In this document: positions 1-5,837 of the stretch, one piece after another
How positions within the stretch are numbered: position 1 is the stretch's first letter
How the letters are laid out: each line of letters starts with the position of its first letter
Source: a bacterium
GTDB lineage: Bacteria > Cyanobacteriota > Vampirovibrionia > Gastranaerophilales > Gastranaerophilaceae
Reading direction: 5' to 3'
Assembly: GCA_004558955.1 (NCBI GenBank)
Contig: SFZC01000089.1
Coordinates: forward strand, 1 to 10,306
Length of the DNA: 10,306 nucleotides
Position numbers and translations under genes: made by a program
Notes under the pieces: generated by a model
Databases searched by the model: none
The model's input: only the letters and a program-made list of their open reading frames with translations
Told to the model about the DNA's origin: nothing

Positions 1-110
1 TTAGCGAGCAGCACGAGCCTTACGAGGGTGCGTCCCCCTTGTGGGGAGAACTCGTTTATTGCGAAGATTGCTTGAACAACAAACACGAGTGAGCGACCAC
101 TTCTGCTCTT
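1..110. other. GC-richer stretch without an assignable gene
   Basis: About 53% G+C by hand count, clearly above the AT-rich surroundings. It lies downstream of the tRNA-Gly terminator. Every reading frame is either short or cut by the window edge. Plus frame 3 is open from base 3 to a TGA at 90-92, and minus-strand frame 3-1 ends in TAA at the window edge, but neither gives a recognisable protein. It could be the tail of a gene running in from the left or a dispersed repeat; the window is too short to decide. Confidence 0.3.
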
Positions 111-145
111 AATAAATAAAGAGCCAGATAAAAATCTGACTCTTT
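110..145 (-). terminator. Rho-independent terminator after tRNA-Gly
   Basis: Read on the minus strand, AAAGAGTCAGAT and ATCTGGCTCTTT form a 12-bp stem (one G-U pair) around a TTTT loop, followed by the T-rich tail ATTTATT. It starts two bases after the CCA end of the tRNA, so it probably ends the tRNA transcript and any read-through from the ABC permease. The stem is nearly symmetrical, so some activity on the plus strand is possible. Confidence 0.8.
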
Positions 146-146
146 A

Positions 147-221
147 TGGAGCGGGAGACGAGGCTCGAACTCGCGACATCCTCCTTGGCAAGGAGGCATT
201 CTACCACTGAATTACCCCCGC
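147..221 (-). tRNA. tRNA-Gly (anticodon GCC)
   Basis: The minus strand folds as a complete cloverleaf. The acceptor arm is GCGGGGG paired with CTCCCGC (one G-U pair). The D-arm region TTCAGTGGTAGAA has the usual GG in the loop. The anticodon stem CTCCT/AGGAG closes the loop TTGCCAA, giving anticodon GCC, which reads GGC and GGU. The T-loop is GTTCGAGCC. The discriminator base is T at 150 and the CCA tail is encoded at 149-147, so no CCA addition is needed. Length is 75 bases with CCA. It has its own terminator just downstream and a candidate promoter about 60 bases upstream, so it looks like a single-gene unit. Confidence 0.97.
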
Positions 222-282
222 TTATTGGGTACTTCTTTATTGTACATGCTAAAATTTAAAATGCAAGCATTTTTTATTATTT

Positions 283-312
283 ATTTTAAAATGTTCTATA
301 AAAGGTTGTCAA
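283..312 (-). promoter_or_regulatory. Likely promoter of tRNA-Gly
   Basis: On the minus strand there is a perfect -35 hexamer TTGACA (312-307), an 18-base spacer and TAAAAT (288-283). Transcription would begin near 276, about 55 bases before the mature tRNA 5' end, which RNase P would make. It sits between the permease stop and the tRNA in the right orientation. The spacer is one base longer than ideal. Confidence 0.55.
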
Positions 313-331
313 AACACCGTAATTACAAAGT

Positions 332-1156
332 TTATTCCTTCACTCCACCTTGTAAAATATCGCTTATAAAATACTTTTTACCAAGCAAAAACACACCGAT
401 TACAGGCAAAGTACAAATCGCAGAACATGCCAGCAGGTCACCCCACAAGGTAACTTCTCGAAAACTTCCCTTAAAAATAGCCAAGCCGACAGGAAGTGTT
501 CGCATGCTTTCAGAATTTGTGATAATTAACGGCCACAAAAAGCTATTCCAAGTTGTGACAAAAGTAAAAATCGCAAGCGTGGCAACTGCAGGCATTGCAA
601 GCGGCATAACGATTTTGAAAAACGTTTCATACAAATTACAACCGTCAATTTTTGCTGCTTCTTCCAAGTCTTTCGGAAACCCTAAAAAATATTGACGCAT
701 CATAAAAATTCCAAATCCGCCAAACAATCCGGGTAAAATCAAGGCTTGATAAGTATTAACCCAATGTAAAAGTCGCATCAGGAAAAATAGCGGGATTATA
801 TTAACTTGTGGCGGAATAAGCATTGTAACAAGGACAATCAGGAACAATTCGTTTCGGAATTTGAAATGCAATCTTGCAAACGCATACCCCGCAAGCGTTG
901 ATATCAAGACTTGTCCAATCGTAGTTGCAAGTGATACAAACAAACTGTTTGCAAAATATTTCCAAATAGGAATTTTCTCAAACACATTTGAGTAATTTTC
1001 TAATGATAATGAAGAATAAAAGAGTTTTCCACCCTGATTAAAGATTTCACCGTTCGGAACAAAAGAAAGGTTTAGCATTGCCCAGTAAGGATAAAGCATA
1101 CTTAACGCAATCGCAAACAACAACAAATAACCTACTGTTTTACGCCATTTAATCAT
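332..1156 (-). CDS. Carbohydrate-type ABC transporter permease, MalG/UgpE family
   Basis: Inner-membrane permease of a CUT1-type sugar or glycerol-phosphate importer; it would pass substrate from a binding protein across the membrane, powered by an MsmX/UgpC/MalK-like ATPase. The 274-residue product is the usual family length. It has about six hydrophobic segments, starting with one near residues 9-28, and the permease-ATPase docking (EAA) motif near residues 165-185 (EEAAKIDG..., ending IVMP), followed by a TTWNSFLWPL segment typical of MalG-like proteins. I chose ATG at 1156 rather than TTG at 1162, because a TATAAT lies exactly six bases before that ATG, suggesting a leaderless start, and no ribosome binding site supports the TTG. 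The usual partners (MalF/UgpA-like permease, binding protein, ATPase) are not next to it: upstream is a divergent gene, downstream a tRNA. Family assignment is firm; substrate cannot be told. Confidence 0.92.
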   Translation of the reverse strand: MIKWRKTVGYLLLFAIALSMLYPYWAMLNLSFVPNGEIFNQGGKLFYSSLSLENYSNVFEKIPIWKYFANSLFVSLATTIGQVLISTLAGYAFARLHFKFRNELFLIVLVTMLIPPQVNIIPLFFLMRLLHWVNTYQALILPGLFGGFGIFMMRQYFLGFPKDLEEAAKIDGCNLYETFFKIVMPLAMPAVATLAIFTFVTTWNSFLWPLIITNSESMRTLPVGLAIFKGSFREVTLWGDLLACSAICTLPVIGVFLLGKKYFISDILQGGVKE

Positions 1157-1162
1157 AAACAA

Positions 1163-1192
1163 ATTATAACATTAATAATGGACATAATATAA
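1163..1192 (-). promoter_or_regulatory. Promoter of the ABC permease, leaderless type
   Basis: A perfect TATAAT at 1168-1163 on the minus strand is followed by six bases and ATG, placing the expected transcription start at the start codon. The -35 is poor: the best match is TTATAT at 1192-1187 with an 18-base spacer. It overlaps the divergent promoter for the gene at 1214. Confidence 0.6.
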
Positions 1193-1207
1193 TAATTATT
1201 GTAAAAT
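1179..1207 (+). promoter_or_regulatory. Promoter of the small membrane protein gene, leaderless type
   Basis: TGGACA (1179-1184, five of six bases of the -35 consensus), a 17-base spacer and TAAAAT (1202-1207). Six bases later comes the ATG at 1214, so transcription should begin at or next to the start codon. The AGGGA at 1209-1213 touches the ATG and is too close to work as a normal ribosome binding site. Confidence 0.65.
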
Positions 1208-1213
1208 TAGGGA

Positions 1214-1666
1214 ATGAAAAAGATTAATTTTAATTCGGCAAGTTCTGCATACATAACAGGTATTTTGATTACCGTTGTTGCAATATTTATCATCAGCGGA
1301 GTAGTTTTCCTTGTTTTGCTTGCAAATAAGTTAGACACGGTAATGAGCAGCCCGTCTGCAATCACTTACACATATTTCATGATGATTATGGACAGGGTAA
1401 TTCTATTTGCGTTTATTTTTGCAGTGCTTCCATTGTCGTTTTATCAATGGTTCTCAAAAGATACAAAACTCAGTACAGACAAAACAGTTTCCTTAATTTC
1501 GGGTTTCGTAATTTTTGCATTTATTTTAACATTTATAAGCGGAGAACTTCACTTTTTAGACAAATATAAAGAAGGCAAATTAGAAAATTCAAAACTATTT
1601 TCCTCACATCAAATTGAAATGCAAATTTTTGACAAGATGTTAAATAATTCCACAAACGTACGTTAA
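1214..1666 (+). CDS. Unrecognised small membrane protein, three predicted helices
   Basis: I do not recognise this 150-residue protein. The composition predicts three membrane helices: about residues 13-38 (long, Ile/Val rich), 58-80, and 90-110. After these a charged tail of about 40 residues (KYKEGKLENSK...) runs to the end. There is a short loop with KDTK between helices two and three. No signal-peptidase site or catalytic motif is visible. It is divergent from the ABC permease and shares its 57-bp promoter region. It is followed 136 bases later by clpB, which has its own promoter, so it is probably monocistronic. It is coding rather than chance: an ATG at the expected distance from a good promoter and a hydrophobic pattern typical of membrane proteins. 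Function unknown. Confidence 0.75.
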   Translation: MKKINFNSASSAYITGILITVVAIFIISGVVFLVLLANKLDTVMSSPSAITYTYFMMIMDRVILFAFIFAVLPLSFYQWFSKDTKLSTDKTVSLISGFVIFAFILTFISGELHFLDKYKEGKLENSKLFSSHQIEMQIFDKMLNNSTNVR

Positions 1667-1737
1667 TTCTGAGATTTTGCCAGAAAACCACAATTTTAAT
1701 AACCCAAAAGATTAAATAATAATTAAAATACGCTGAC

Positions 1738-1792
1738 TTTATTCAAAAATGTATTAAACTATAATTAAAGTTAAGAAATTATTTGAATGGAG
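1738..1792 (+). promoter_or_regulatory. Probable clpB promoter and ribosome binding site
   Basis: A perfect TATAAT at 1760-1765 has a weak -35 (TTTATT, 1738-1743) 16 bases upstream. Transcription near 1772 would leave a leader of about 30 bases holding GGAG at 1789-1792, ten bases before the ATG. No CIRCE inverted repeat (HrcA operator) and no sigma-32-type hexamers were found, so heat control is not evident here. Confidence 0.5.
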
Positions 1793-1802
1793 TTGATGTA
1801 TT

Positions 1803-4406
1803 ATGTTAGATTTTGACAAGTTTACAAATTATTCGCAGGAGATGTTATCAGCCTCAAGTGCGTTAATGGATTCTTATAAAAACACCCAACTTGAACCTGA
1901 ACACATACTGCTTGCAATGGTAAAAGATGACGGTCCCGCCAAAGATTATTTGACGGAATTGAAATTACTTAATCAAAATTTTATCAACAAACTTGTAGCA
2001 AAAGTTGAGGGATTTCCAAAGCTTTCAGGCGGCGTGATGAACTCGCAAGGACTTTATTTGTCGGCAGATTCAAGAAGATTACTTGAACTTGCAATGGAGC
2101 AGGCAAAACTTATGAAAGATGATTATGTCGGAATTGAGTCAATCTTACTTGCGATGACAAAACTTGAAAATTCACCGATAAAAACATTATTGGCGGATTT
2201 TGGAGTTACCGGGAATTCCGTACTAAATGCAATGAAGAAAATAAGAGGTAATAAAAAAGTGGATAGCAAAAATGCAGAAGAAAATATGAAAGCACTTGAA
2301 AAATATTCAACAGACCTGACAGATTTGGCAAAGAAAGGTAAATTAGACCCTGTAATAGGCAGAGATGAAGAGGTTAGAAGAATTATTCAAGTCTTGAACA
2401 GAAGAACCAAAAACAACCCTGTTCTAATCGGTGAACCCGGTGTCGGTAAAACAGCAATCGTTGAAGGACTTGCACAACGTATAATTCGTGGTGATGTTCC
2501 AGAAAGTCTAAAGAACGTAAAATTAATTTCACTTGATATGGGTGCACTTGTTGCAGGTGCAAAATTCAGAGGAGAATTTGAGGAACGTTTGAAAGCCGTA
2601 TTAAAAGAGGTTGAAAATTCAAACGGGGAAATCGTAATGTTTATTGATGAATTGCACACCGTTGTCGGTGCAGGCTCTACAGAAGGTTCAATGGATGCCG
2701 GTAACCTGTTAAAACCGATGTTGGCAAGGGGTGTTTTGAGAACAATCGGTGCTACAACAATCAATGAATACCGTAAATACATTGAAAAAGACCCTGCATT
2801 GGAAAGAAGATTTCAACCCGTACTGGTTAATGAGCCATCAGTTGAAGATACAATAAGTATTTTAAGAGGCTTGAAGGCTAAATACGAAGTCCATCACGGG
2901 GTTAGAATTTTGGACAGTGCAATCGTTGAAGCCGCAAAATTGTCAAACAGATACATAACAGACAGATTTTTGCCTGATAAAGCAATCGACTTGATTGATG
3001 AAGCGGCAAGTTCTCTTCGTATTGAAATTGATTCAATGCCTGAAGAAATTGACTCTATGTTACGTCAAAAAATGCAATTAGAGATTGAACGAGAAGCCTT
3101 GAAAAAAGAAACCTCAGACGAAGCAGCACAAAAAGTTGAAACTATTTCAAAACAGGTTGAAGAATTAGACGGCAAAATCAATGTCTTAAAGGATCAATGG
3201 GAAAAAGAAAAGAGTTCAATCACCAACGAAGCCGACATCAAAGACGAAATCAACAGCGTTAAAAATAAAATTGAAGAAGCCGAACGTAACACTGATTTAC
3301 AAACCGCTGCAGAATTGAAATACGGAAAACTTCTTGAACTTGAAAAACAACTGAAAGAATGTCAAAACAAAGAACATACCGATAACAAGTTATTAAAAGA
3401 AGAAGTTTCGGATAACGATATTGCGGAAGTTGTTTCAAAATGGACGGGAATTCCTGTTGCAAAACTTGTTGAATCTGAAAAGAATAAGTTATTACACATG
3501 GAAGATATCCTTCACAAACGATTAATCGGTCAAGACGAAGCCGTAGTCACTGTTTCAGATGCAATCAGACGTGCAAGAGCAGGTTTGAAAGACCCGAAAA
3601 GACCTATCGGCACCTTCTTATTCTTAGGACCTACAGGTGTAGGTAAAACAGAACTTGCTAAAACACTTGCAGAATTTATGTTCAATGATGAAGATGCGTT
3701 GATTCGTATTGATATGTCAGAATATATGGAAAAACACAACGTTGCAAGACTTGTCGGTGCTCCTCCGGGATATGTCGGATATGATGAAGGCGGTCAATTA
3801 ACGGAAGCAGTAAGACGTAAACCTTATTCTGTTGTATTGTTTGATGAAATCGAAAAGGCTCACCCTGATGTCTTCAACATCATGTTGCAAATCTTTGATG
3901 ACGGCAGATTGACGGATTCAAAAGGCAGAACCGTTGATTTCAAAAACACCCTTATCATTATGACAAGTAACATCGGTAGCGATATTATTCTTGAAAACAC
4001 GTTGAATTCATTAGTTTCACCTGAACAGTTCAGCAATACAAAGGACGAAGTTATGAATGTATTACGTCAACACTTCAAACCAGAATTTTTGAACAGAATT
4101 GATGAAACAATCTTCTTCAAAGCCTTGTCATTACAACAATTAAGCAAGATTGTAGATATTCAGGCAGATTATTTGAGAAAAATGTTGAAAGAACAAGATA
4201 TCAACTTTGAAATCACCTCAGAAGCCAAAGAATATCTTGCAACTCAAGGATTTGACCCGATATACGGTGCAAGACCGTTGAAACGTGTAATTCAACAATC
4301 GTTAGAGAACCCGTTGTCTAAAAAATTGTTATCACAAGAATTTACACACGGGGACACCATAGAGGTCGGACTTGATAACGATACCTTGACCTTTAACAAA
4401 AAATAA
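1803..4406 (+). CDS. clpB: ClpB, ATP-dependent disaggregase (Hsp100)
   Basis: Cytoplasmic hexameric AAA+ chaperone that threads aggregated proteins through its pore, working with DnaK/DnaJ/GrpE. At 867 residues it has the normal length and order. The N-terminal Clp repeat domain is about residues 1-145. NBD1 has Walker A GEPGVGKT (210-217), pore loop with GAKFRGEFEER (252-262) and Walker B VMFIDE (278-283). The charged coiled-coil middle domain spans about 405-530 and separates ClpB from ClpA and ClpC. NBD2 has Walker A GPTGVGKT (609-616), pore loop GYVGY (656-660), Walker B VVLFDE (677-682) and sensor-2 GARPLKR (822-828). No IGF/IGL loop for ClpP binding was seen, consistent with a disaggregase rather than a protease partner. 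A GGAG precedes the ATG and a strong hairpin terminator follows, so it is likely a single-gene unit. No key residue is missing. Confidence 0.98.
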   Translation: MLDFDKFTNYSQEMLSASSALMDSYKNTQLEPEHILLAMVKDDGPAKDYLTELKLLNQNFINKLVAKVEGFPKLSGGVMNSQGLYLSADSRRLLELAMEQAKLMKDDYVGIESILLAMTKLENSPIKTLLADFGVTGNSVLNAMKKIRGNKKVDSKNAEENMKALEKYSTDLTDLAKKGKLDPVIGRDEEVRRIIQVLNRRTKNNPVLIGEPGVGKTAIVEGLAQRIIRGDVPESLKNVKLISLDMGALVAGAKFRGEFEERLKAVLKEVENSNGEIVMFIDELHTVVGAGSTEGSMDAGNLLKPMLARGVLRTIGATTINEYRKYIEKDPALERRFQPVLVNEPSVEDTISILRGLKAKYEVHHGVRILDSAIVEAAKLSNRYITDRFLPDKAIDLIDEAASSLRIEIDSMPEEIDSMLRQKMQLEIEREALKKETSDEAAQKVETISKQVEELDGKINVLKDQWEKEKSSITNEADIKDEINSVKNKIEEAERNTDLQTAAELKYGKLLELEKQLKECQNKEHTDNKLLKEEVSDNDIAEVVSKWTGIPVAKLVESEKNKLLHMEDILHKRLIGQDEAVVTVSDAIRRARAGLKDPKRPIGTFLFLGPTGVGKTELAKTLAEFMFNDEDALIRIDMSEYMEKHNVARLVGAPPGYVGYDEGGQLTEAVRRKPYSVVLFDEIEKAHPDVFNIMLQIFDDGRLTDSKGRTVDFKNTLIIMTSNIGSDIILENTLNSLVSPEQFSNTKDEVMNVLRQHFKPEFLNRIDETIFFKALSLQQLSKIVDIQADYLRKMLKEQDINFEITSEAKEYLATQGFDPIYGARPLKRVIQQSLENPLSKKLLSQEFTHGDTIEVGLDNDTLTFNKK

Positions 4407-4428
4407 TTTGTTTTAGGCATAAGTGTAG

Positions 4429-4460
4429 CGGCGGAACTTTGTTCAAAGTTCCGCCGTTTT
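4429..4460 (+). terminator. Rho-independent terminator of clpB
   Basis: CGGCGGAACTTTG (4429-4441) pairs with CAAAGTTCCGCCG (4444-4456); about 12 bp of stem can form with a four-base loop, followed by TTTT (4457-4460). It begins 22 bases after the clpB stop. The stem alone is symmetrical, but the T run favours the plus strand. Confidence 0.88.
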
Positions 4461-4490
4461 GAATTGTTATAGAACATTTTAAATAACGCC

Positions 4491-4510
4491 GTTGATATAG
4501 CAATACCGAC
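4491..4510 (-). repeat. TGCT-loop hairpin repeat, copy 1 (degenerate)
   Basis: Read on the minus strand: arm GTCGGTAT, loop TGCT, arm ATATCAAC, with six of eight stem positions pairing. It has the same arm length and loop as two copies at 7748-7767 and 7783-7802. Confidence 0.5.
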
Positions 4511-4680
4511 CTTCTTTTATAGTTGCTATGTAGGTATTTCCTACCTTTTAACGTTTTGCAAGTATGCCCAATCGACATTCTACCCAAAAAGATTGTCCCT
4601 CTATAAAAAACTCCTCAAAAAGTCTCCCTGAAGTAACTGGGGCGAACTTCACAAAACTCACGTCTTTCTGAAAATTCAAA

Positions 4681-4710
4681 TTCGAAAAGCGACTGATTAA
4701 ATCAGCCGCT
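4681..4710 (-). terminator. Terminator of the two-gene unknown operon
   Basis: On the minus strand AGCGGCTGAT and ATCAGTCGCT pair over ten bases (one G-U) around a short TTA loop, followed by TTTTCGAATTTG. It lies about 40 bases after the stop of the 4751-5137 gene. The T run is short, so strength is moderate. Confidence 0.7.
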
Positions 4711-4750
4711 TGTATATATAAAAACTTAAATTTTATTACTAAGGTTTAAA

Positions 4751-5137
4751 TTAGCTCAATGCCATTAAAGCTTTTACTGAACGAGCATTTTCTTTAACTT
4801 CTTCATCGAAACTTTCTGAAGAAATTGTGTTTTCCAAAATCTTCATAGCTTCTTCTTTGTTTTCCAAAGATAGAAGTTCGTTGATTGTACTCATAGCAAC
4901 AACTGTTGACATATCATTAATACCTTTTCCTCTGTTAGAGATTACAACTGACAAAGAGTCGTGTTCGTTTCTTTTTACCAAAGCACGAGAGGTCAATTCT
5001 CTAACTTCATCAATTGAAGAATTAGTACCGATTTCTTCCAAAACTGCTACTGAATCAGGATTTGGGTTAATTGTTAATGATTCAATAATATTGCTTACTT
5101 TGTTAAAGTTTTTGTTATTTTTCATATTGTTATCCAT
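4751..5137 (-). CDS. Unrecognised 128-residue helical protein, possibly HEAT-like
   Basis: I do not recognise this protein. It is soluble, without signal peptide or membrane segment. After an Asn/Lys-rich start (DNNMKNNKNFNK) the rest looks all-helical. Stretches such as DEVRELTSRALVKRN and EEVKENARSVKALMAL have the spacing of HEAT/armadillo-type helices, so a small alpha-solenoid binding protein is possible; this is inference from pattern only. I chose ATG at 5137 because AAGGAG (5151-5146) lies eight bases upstream; the TTG at 5143 would fall between the two. It starts 15 bases after the stop of the 5153-5740 gene, so the two are almost certainly co-transcribed, and a terminator follows. 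Function unknown. Confidence 0.82.
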   Translation of the reverse strand: MDNNMKNNKNFNKVSNIIESLTINPNPDSVAVLEEIGTNSSIDEVRELTSRALVKRNEHDSLSVVISNRGKGINDMSTVVAMSTINELLSLENKEEAMKILENTISSESFDEEVKENARSVKALMALS

Positions 5138-5152
5138 CTGCAATTCTCCTTC

Positions 5153-5740
5153 TTACGCAGCCTGTACCATATCTGCCTCAAGTGCAGATAATGCTTCTGT
5201 GAACATCGGTTTTACTTCTGACTTAGGGTCCATTTTTGACATTTTGCTGATTTCTCTTTCTCTGCTGTTTACAAAGAAGGATTTAATATCTCTACCTAAT
5301 ACATTCTTAGCACCGATAAGCGTTCCTTCCATTGAAACTTCTTTATTTAGTAAGTTTTTAGCACCTTCTAAAGATCCGTTCAATGAAATTTCTTTGTTTC
5401 CGATTTCTTGAATTTTATTCCAAGCACTTACCAAACCTTGTTTCATTCTGTGACCGAATTCCATAATGCTTTCGATACCTTCATGGAATCTGTTACCAAA
5501 ATCGCTCAATGAACCTACAAATGTAGAGTAAATTCTTTTTGAACTTGCTGTTAAGTTACCTGTAAAACTAACTTTGTTATTATCAACCTTTTTGCTTGAT
5601 TCAAAAACATCTTCTGTCAAAATGTTTTTTTGAAAATTTGAAGCAGCAAAAGGATTACTTGTTCTTGATGTACTTTGTTCGCTCTTACTTGTATTAAAGA
5701 TACGATGACTGATTTGGGTTATTCTTTCTACTGTTGACAT
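5153..5740 (-). CDS. Unrecognised 195-residue protein with an internal 17-residue repeat
   Basis: I do not recognise this protein. Residues 1-65 are rich in Ser, Thr and Asn and look disordered. About 66-110 is helical with Phe/Gly-His patches. Residues 115-131 and 132-148 are an immediate tandem repeat (NKEISLNGSLEGAKNLL then NKEVSMEGTLIGAKNVL, 11 of 17 identical), with a vestigial third unit GRDI after. The core pattern [KE]-[VI]-S-hydrophobic-x-G-x-L also occurs at 56-63 (KVSFTGNL), so the repeat may be older and more widespread in the protein. No signal peptide or membrane helix is clear. The start is well supported: GAGG within AAGGAAAGAGGT lies seven to eight bases before the ATG. It is first in a two-gene operon and divergent from mazG across 97 bases. 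The amphipathic repeat could be a surface- or self-binding element; that is a guess. Confidence 0.82.
   Translation of the reverse strand: MSTVERITQISHRIFNTSKSEQSTSRTSNPFAASNFQKNILTEDVFESSKKVDNNKVSFTGNLTASSKRIYSTFVGSLSDFGNRFHEGIESIMEFGHRMKQGLVSAWNKIQEIGNKEISLNGSLEGAKNLLNKEVSMEGTLIGAKNVLGRDIKSFFVNSREREISKMSKMDPKSEVKPMFTEALSALEADMVQAA
5297..5398 (-). repeat. Two 51-base tandem coding repeats
   Basis: Encodes residues 115-148 of the 5153-5740 protein as two units, 5398-5348 and 5347-5297. Protein identity between units is 11 of 17. The DNA has drifted more than the protein, suggesting the repeat is kept by selection on the protein rather than being a recent duplication. Confidence 0.7.
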
Positions 5741-5822
5741 AATTAAACCTCTTTCCTTAACTATCCACGTTAAAAGTTTATCAGTAGATTGTTTTTATTA
5801 AATCCACCTTTTGAATGATTTG

Positions 5823-5831
5823 TGCTAAAAT
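5823..5831 (+). promoter_or_regulatory. Extended -10 promoter of mazG, leaderless type
   Basis: TGC followed by TAAAAT makes an extended -10 element (5823-5831), which can work without a good -35; none is seen at the right spacing. Six bases then lead straight to the ATG at 5838. No Shine-Dalgarno sequence lies in front of this ATG. Confidence 0.6.
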
Positions 5832-5837
5832 AATTCT

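Larger units (their letters stand above)
4461..4745. other. Gap between clpB and the unknown operon, with an unexplained open frame
   Basis: No gene is called here. The minus strand has a frame open from 4745 to a stop at 4548-4550 (65 codons) that reads like protein, for example GRLFEEFFIEGQSFWVECRL. It has no ATG, only TTG or GTG starts (GTG at 4661 or 4652), and no ribosome binding site. After the stop the same frame stays open for another protein-like stretch (NTYIATIKEGRYCYINGVI). A terminator lies inside its upstream part. It could be a decayed gene, a tiny peptide gene or a dispersed repeat. Confidence 0.35.

Noticed and set aside
258..275. AAAATGC/GCATTTT hairpin followed by T residues, possible terminator
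   Set aside because: Loop is only two bases, the stem is A/T rich and there is no plus-strand gene upstream; on the permease strand the tail is not a T run.
225..695. 156-residue plus-strand open frame
   Set aside because: Mostly antisense to the well-supported ABC permease; the sequence is not protein-like.
1673..1802. Search for CIRCE or heat-shock sigma site before clpB
   Set aside because: Neither the TTAGCACTC inverted repeat nor sigma-32-type hexamers are present; only a TATAAT promoter is visible.
4393..4587. 64-residue minus-strand open frame
   Set aside because: It starts at TTG without a ribosome binding site and runs through the clpB terminator hairpin into the 3' end of clpB.
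4827..5411. 194-residue plus-strand open frame
   Set aside because: Antisense to both genes of the unknown operon, which have ribosome binding sites and better codon pattern; no ribosome binding site here.
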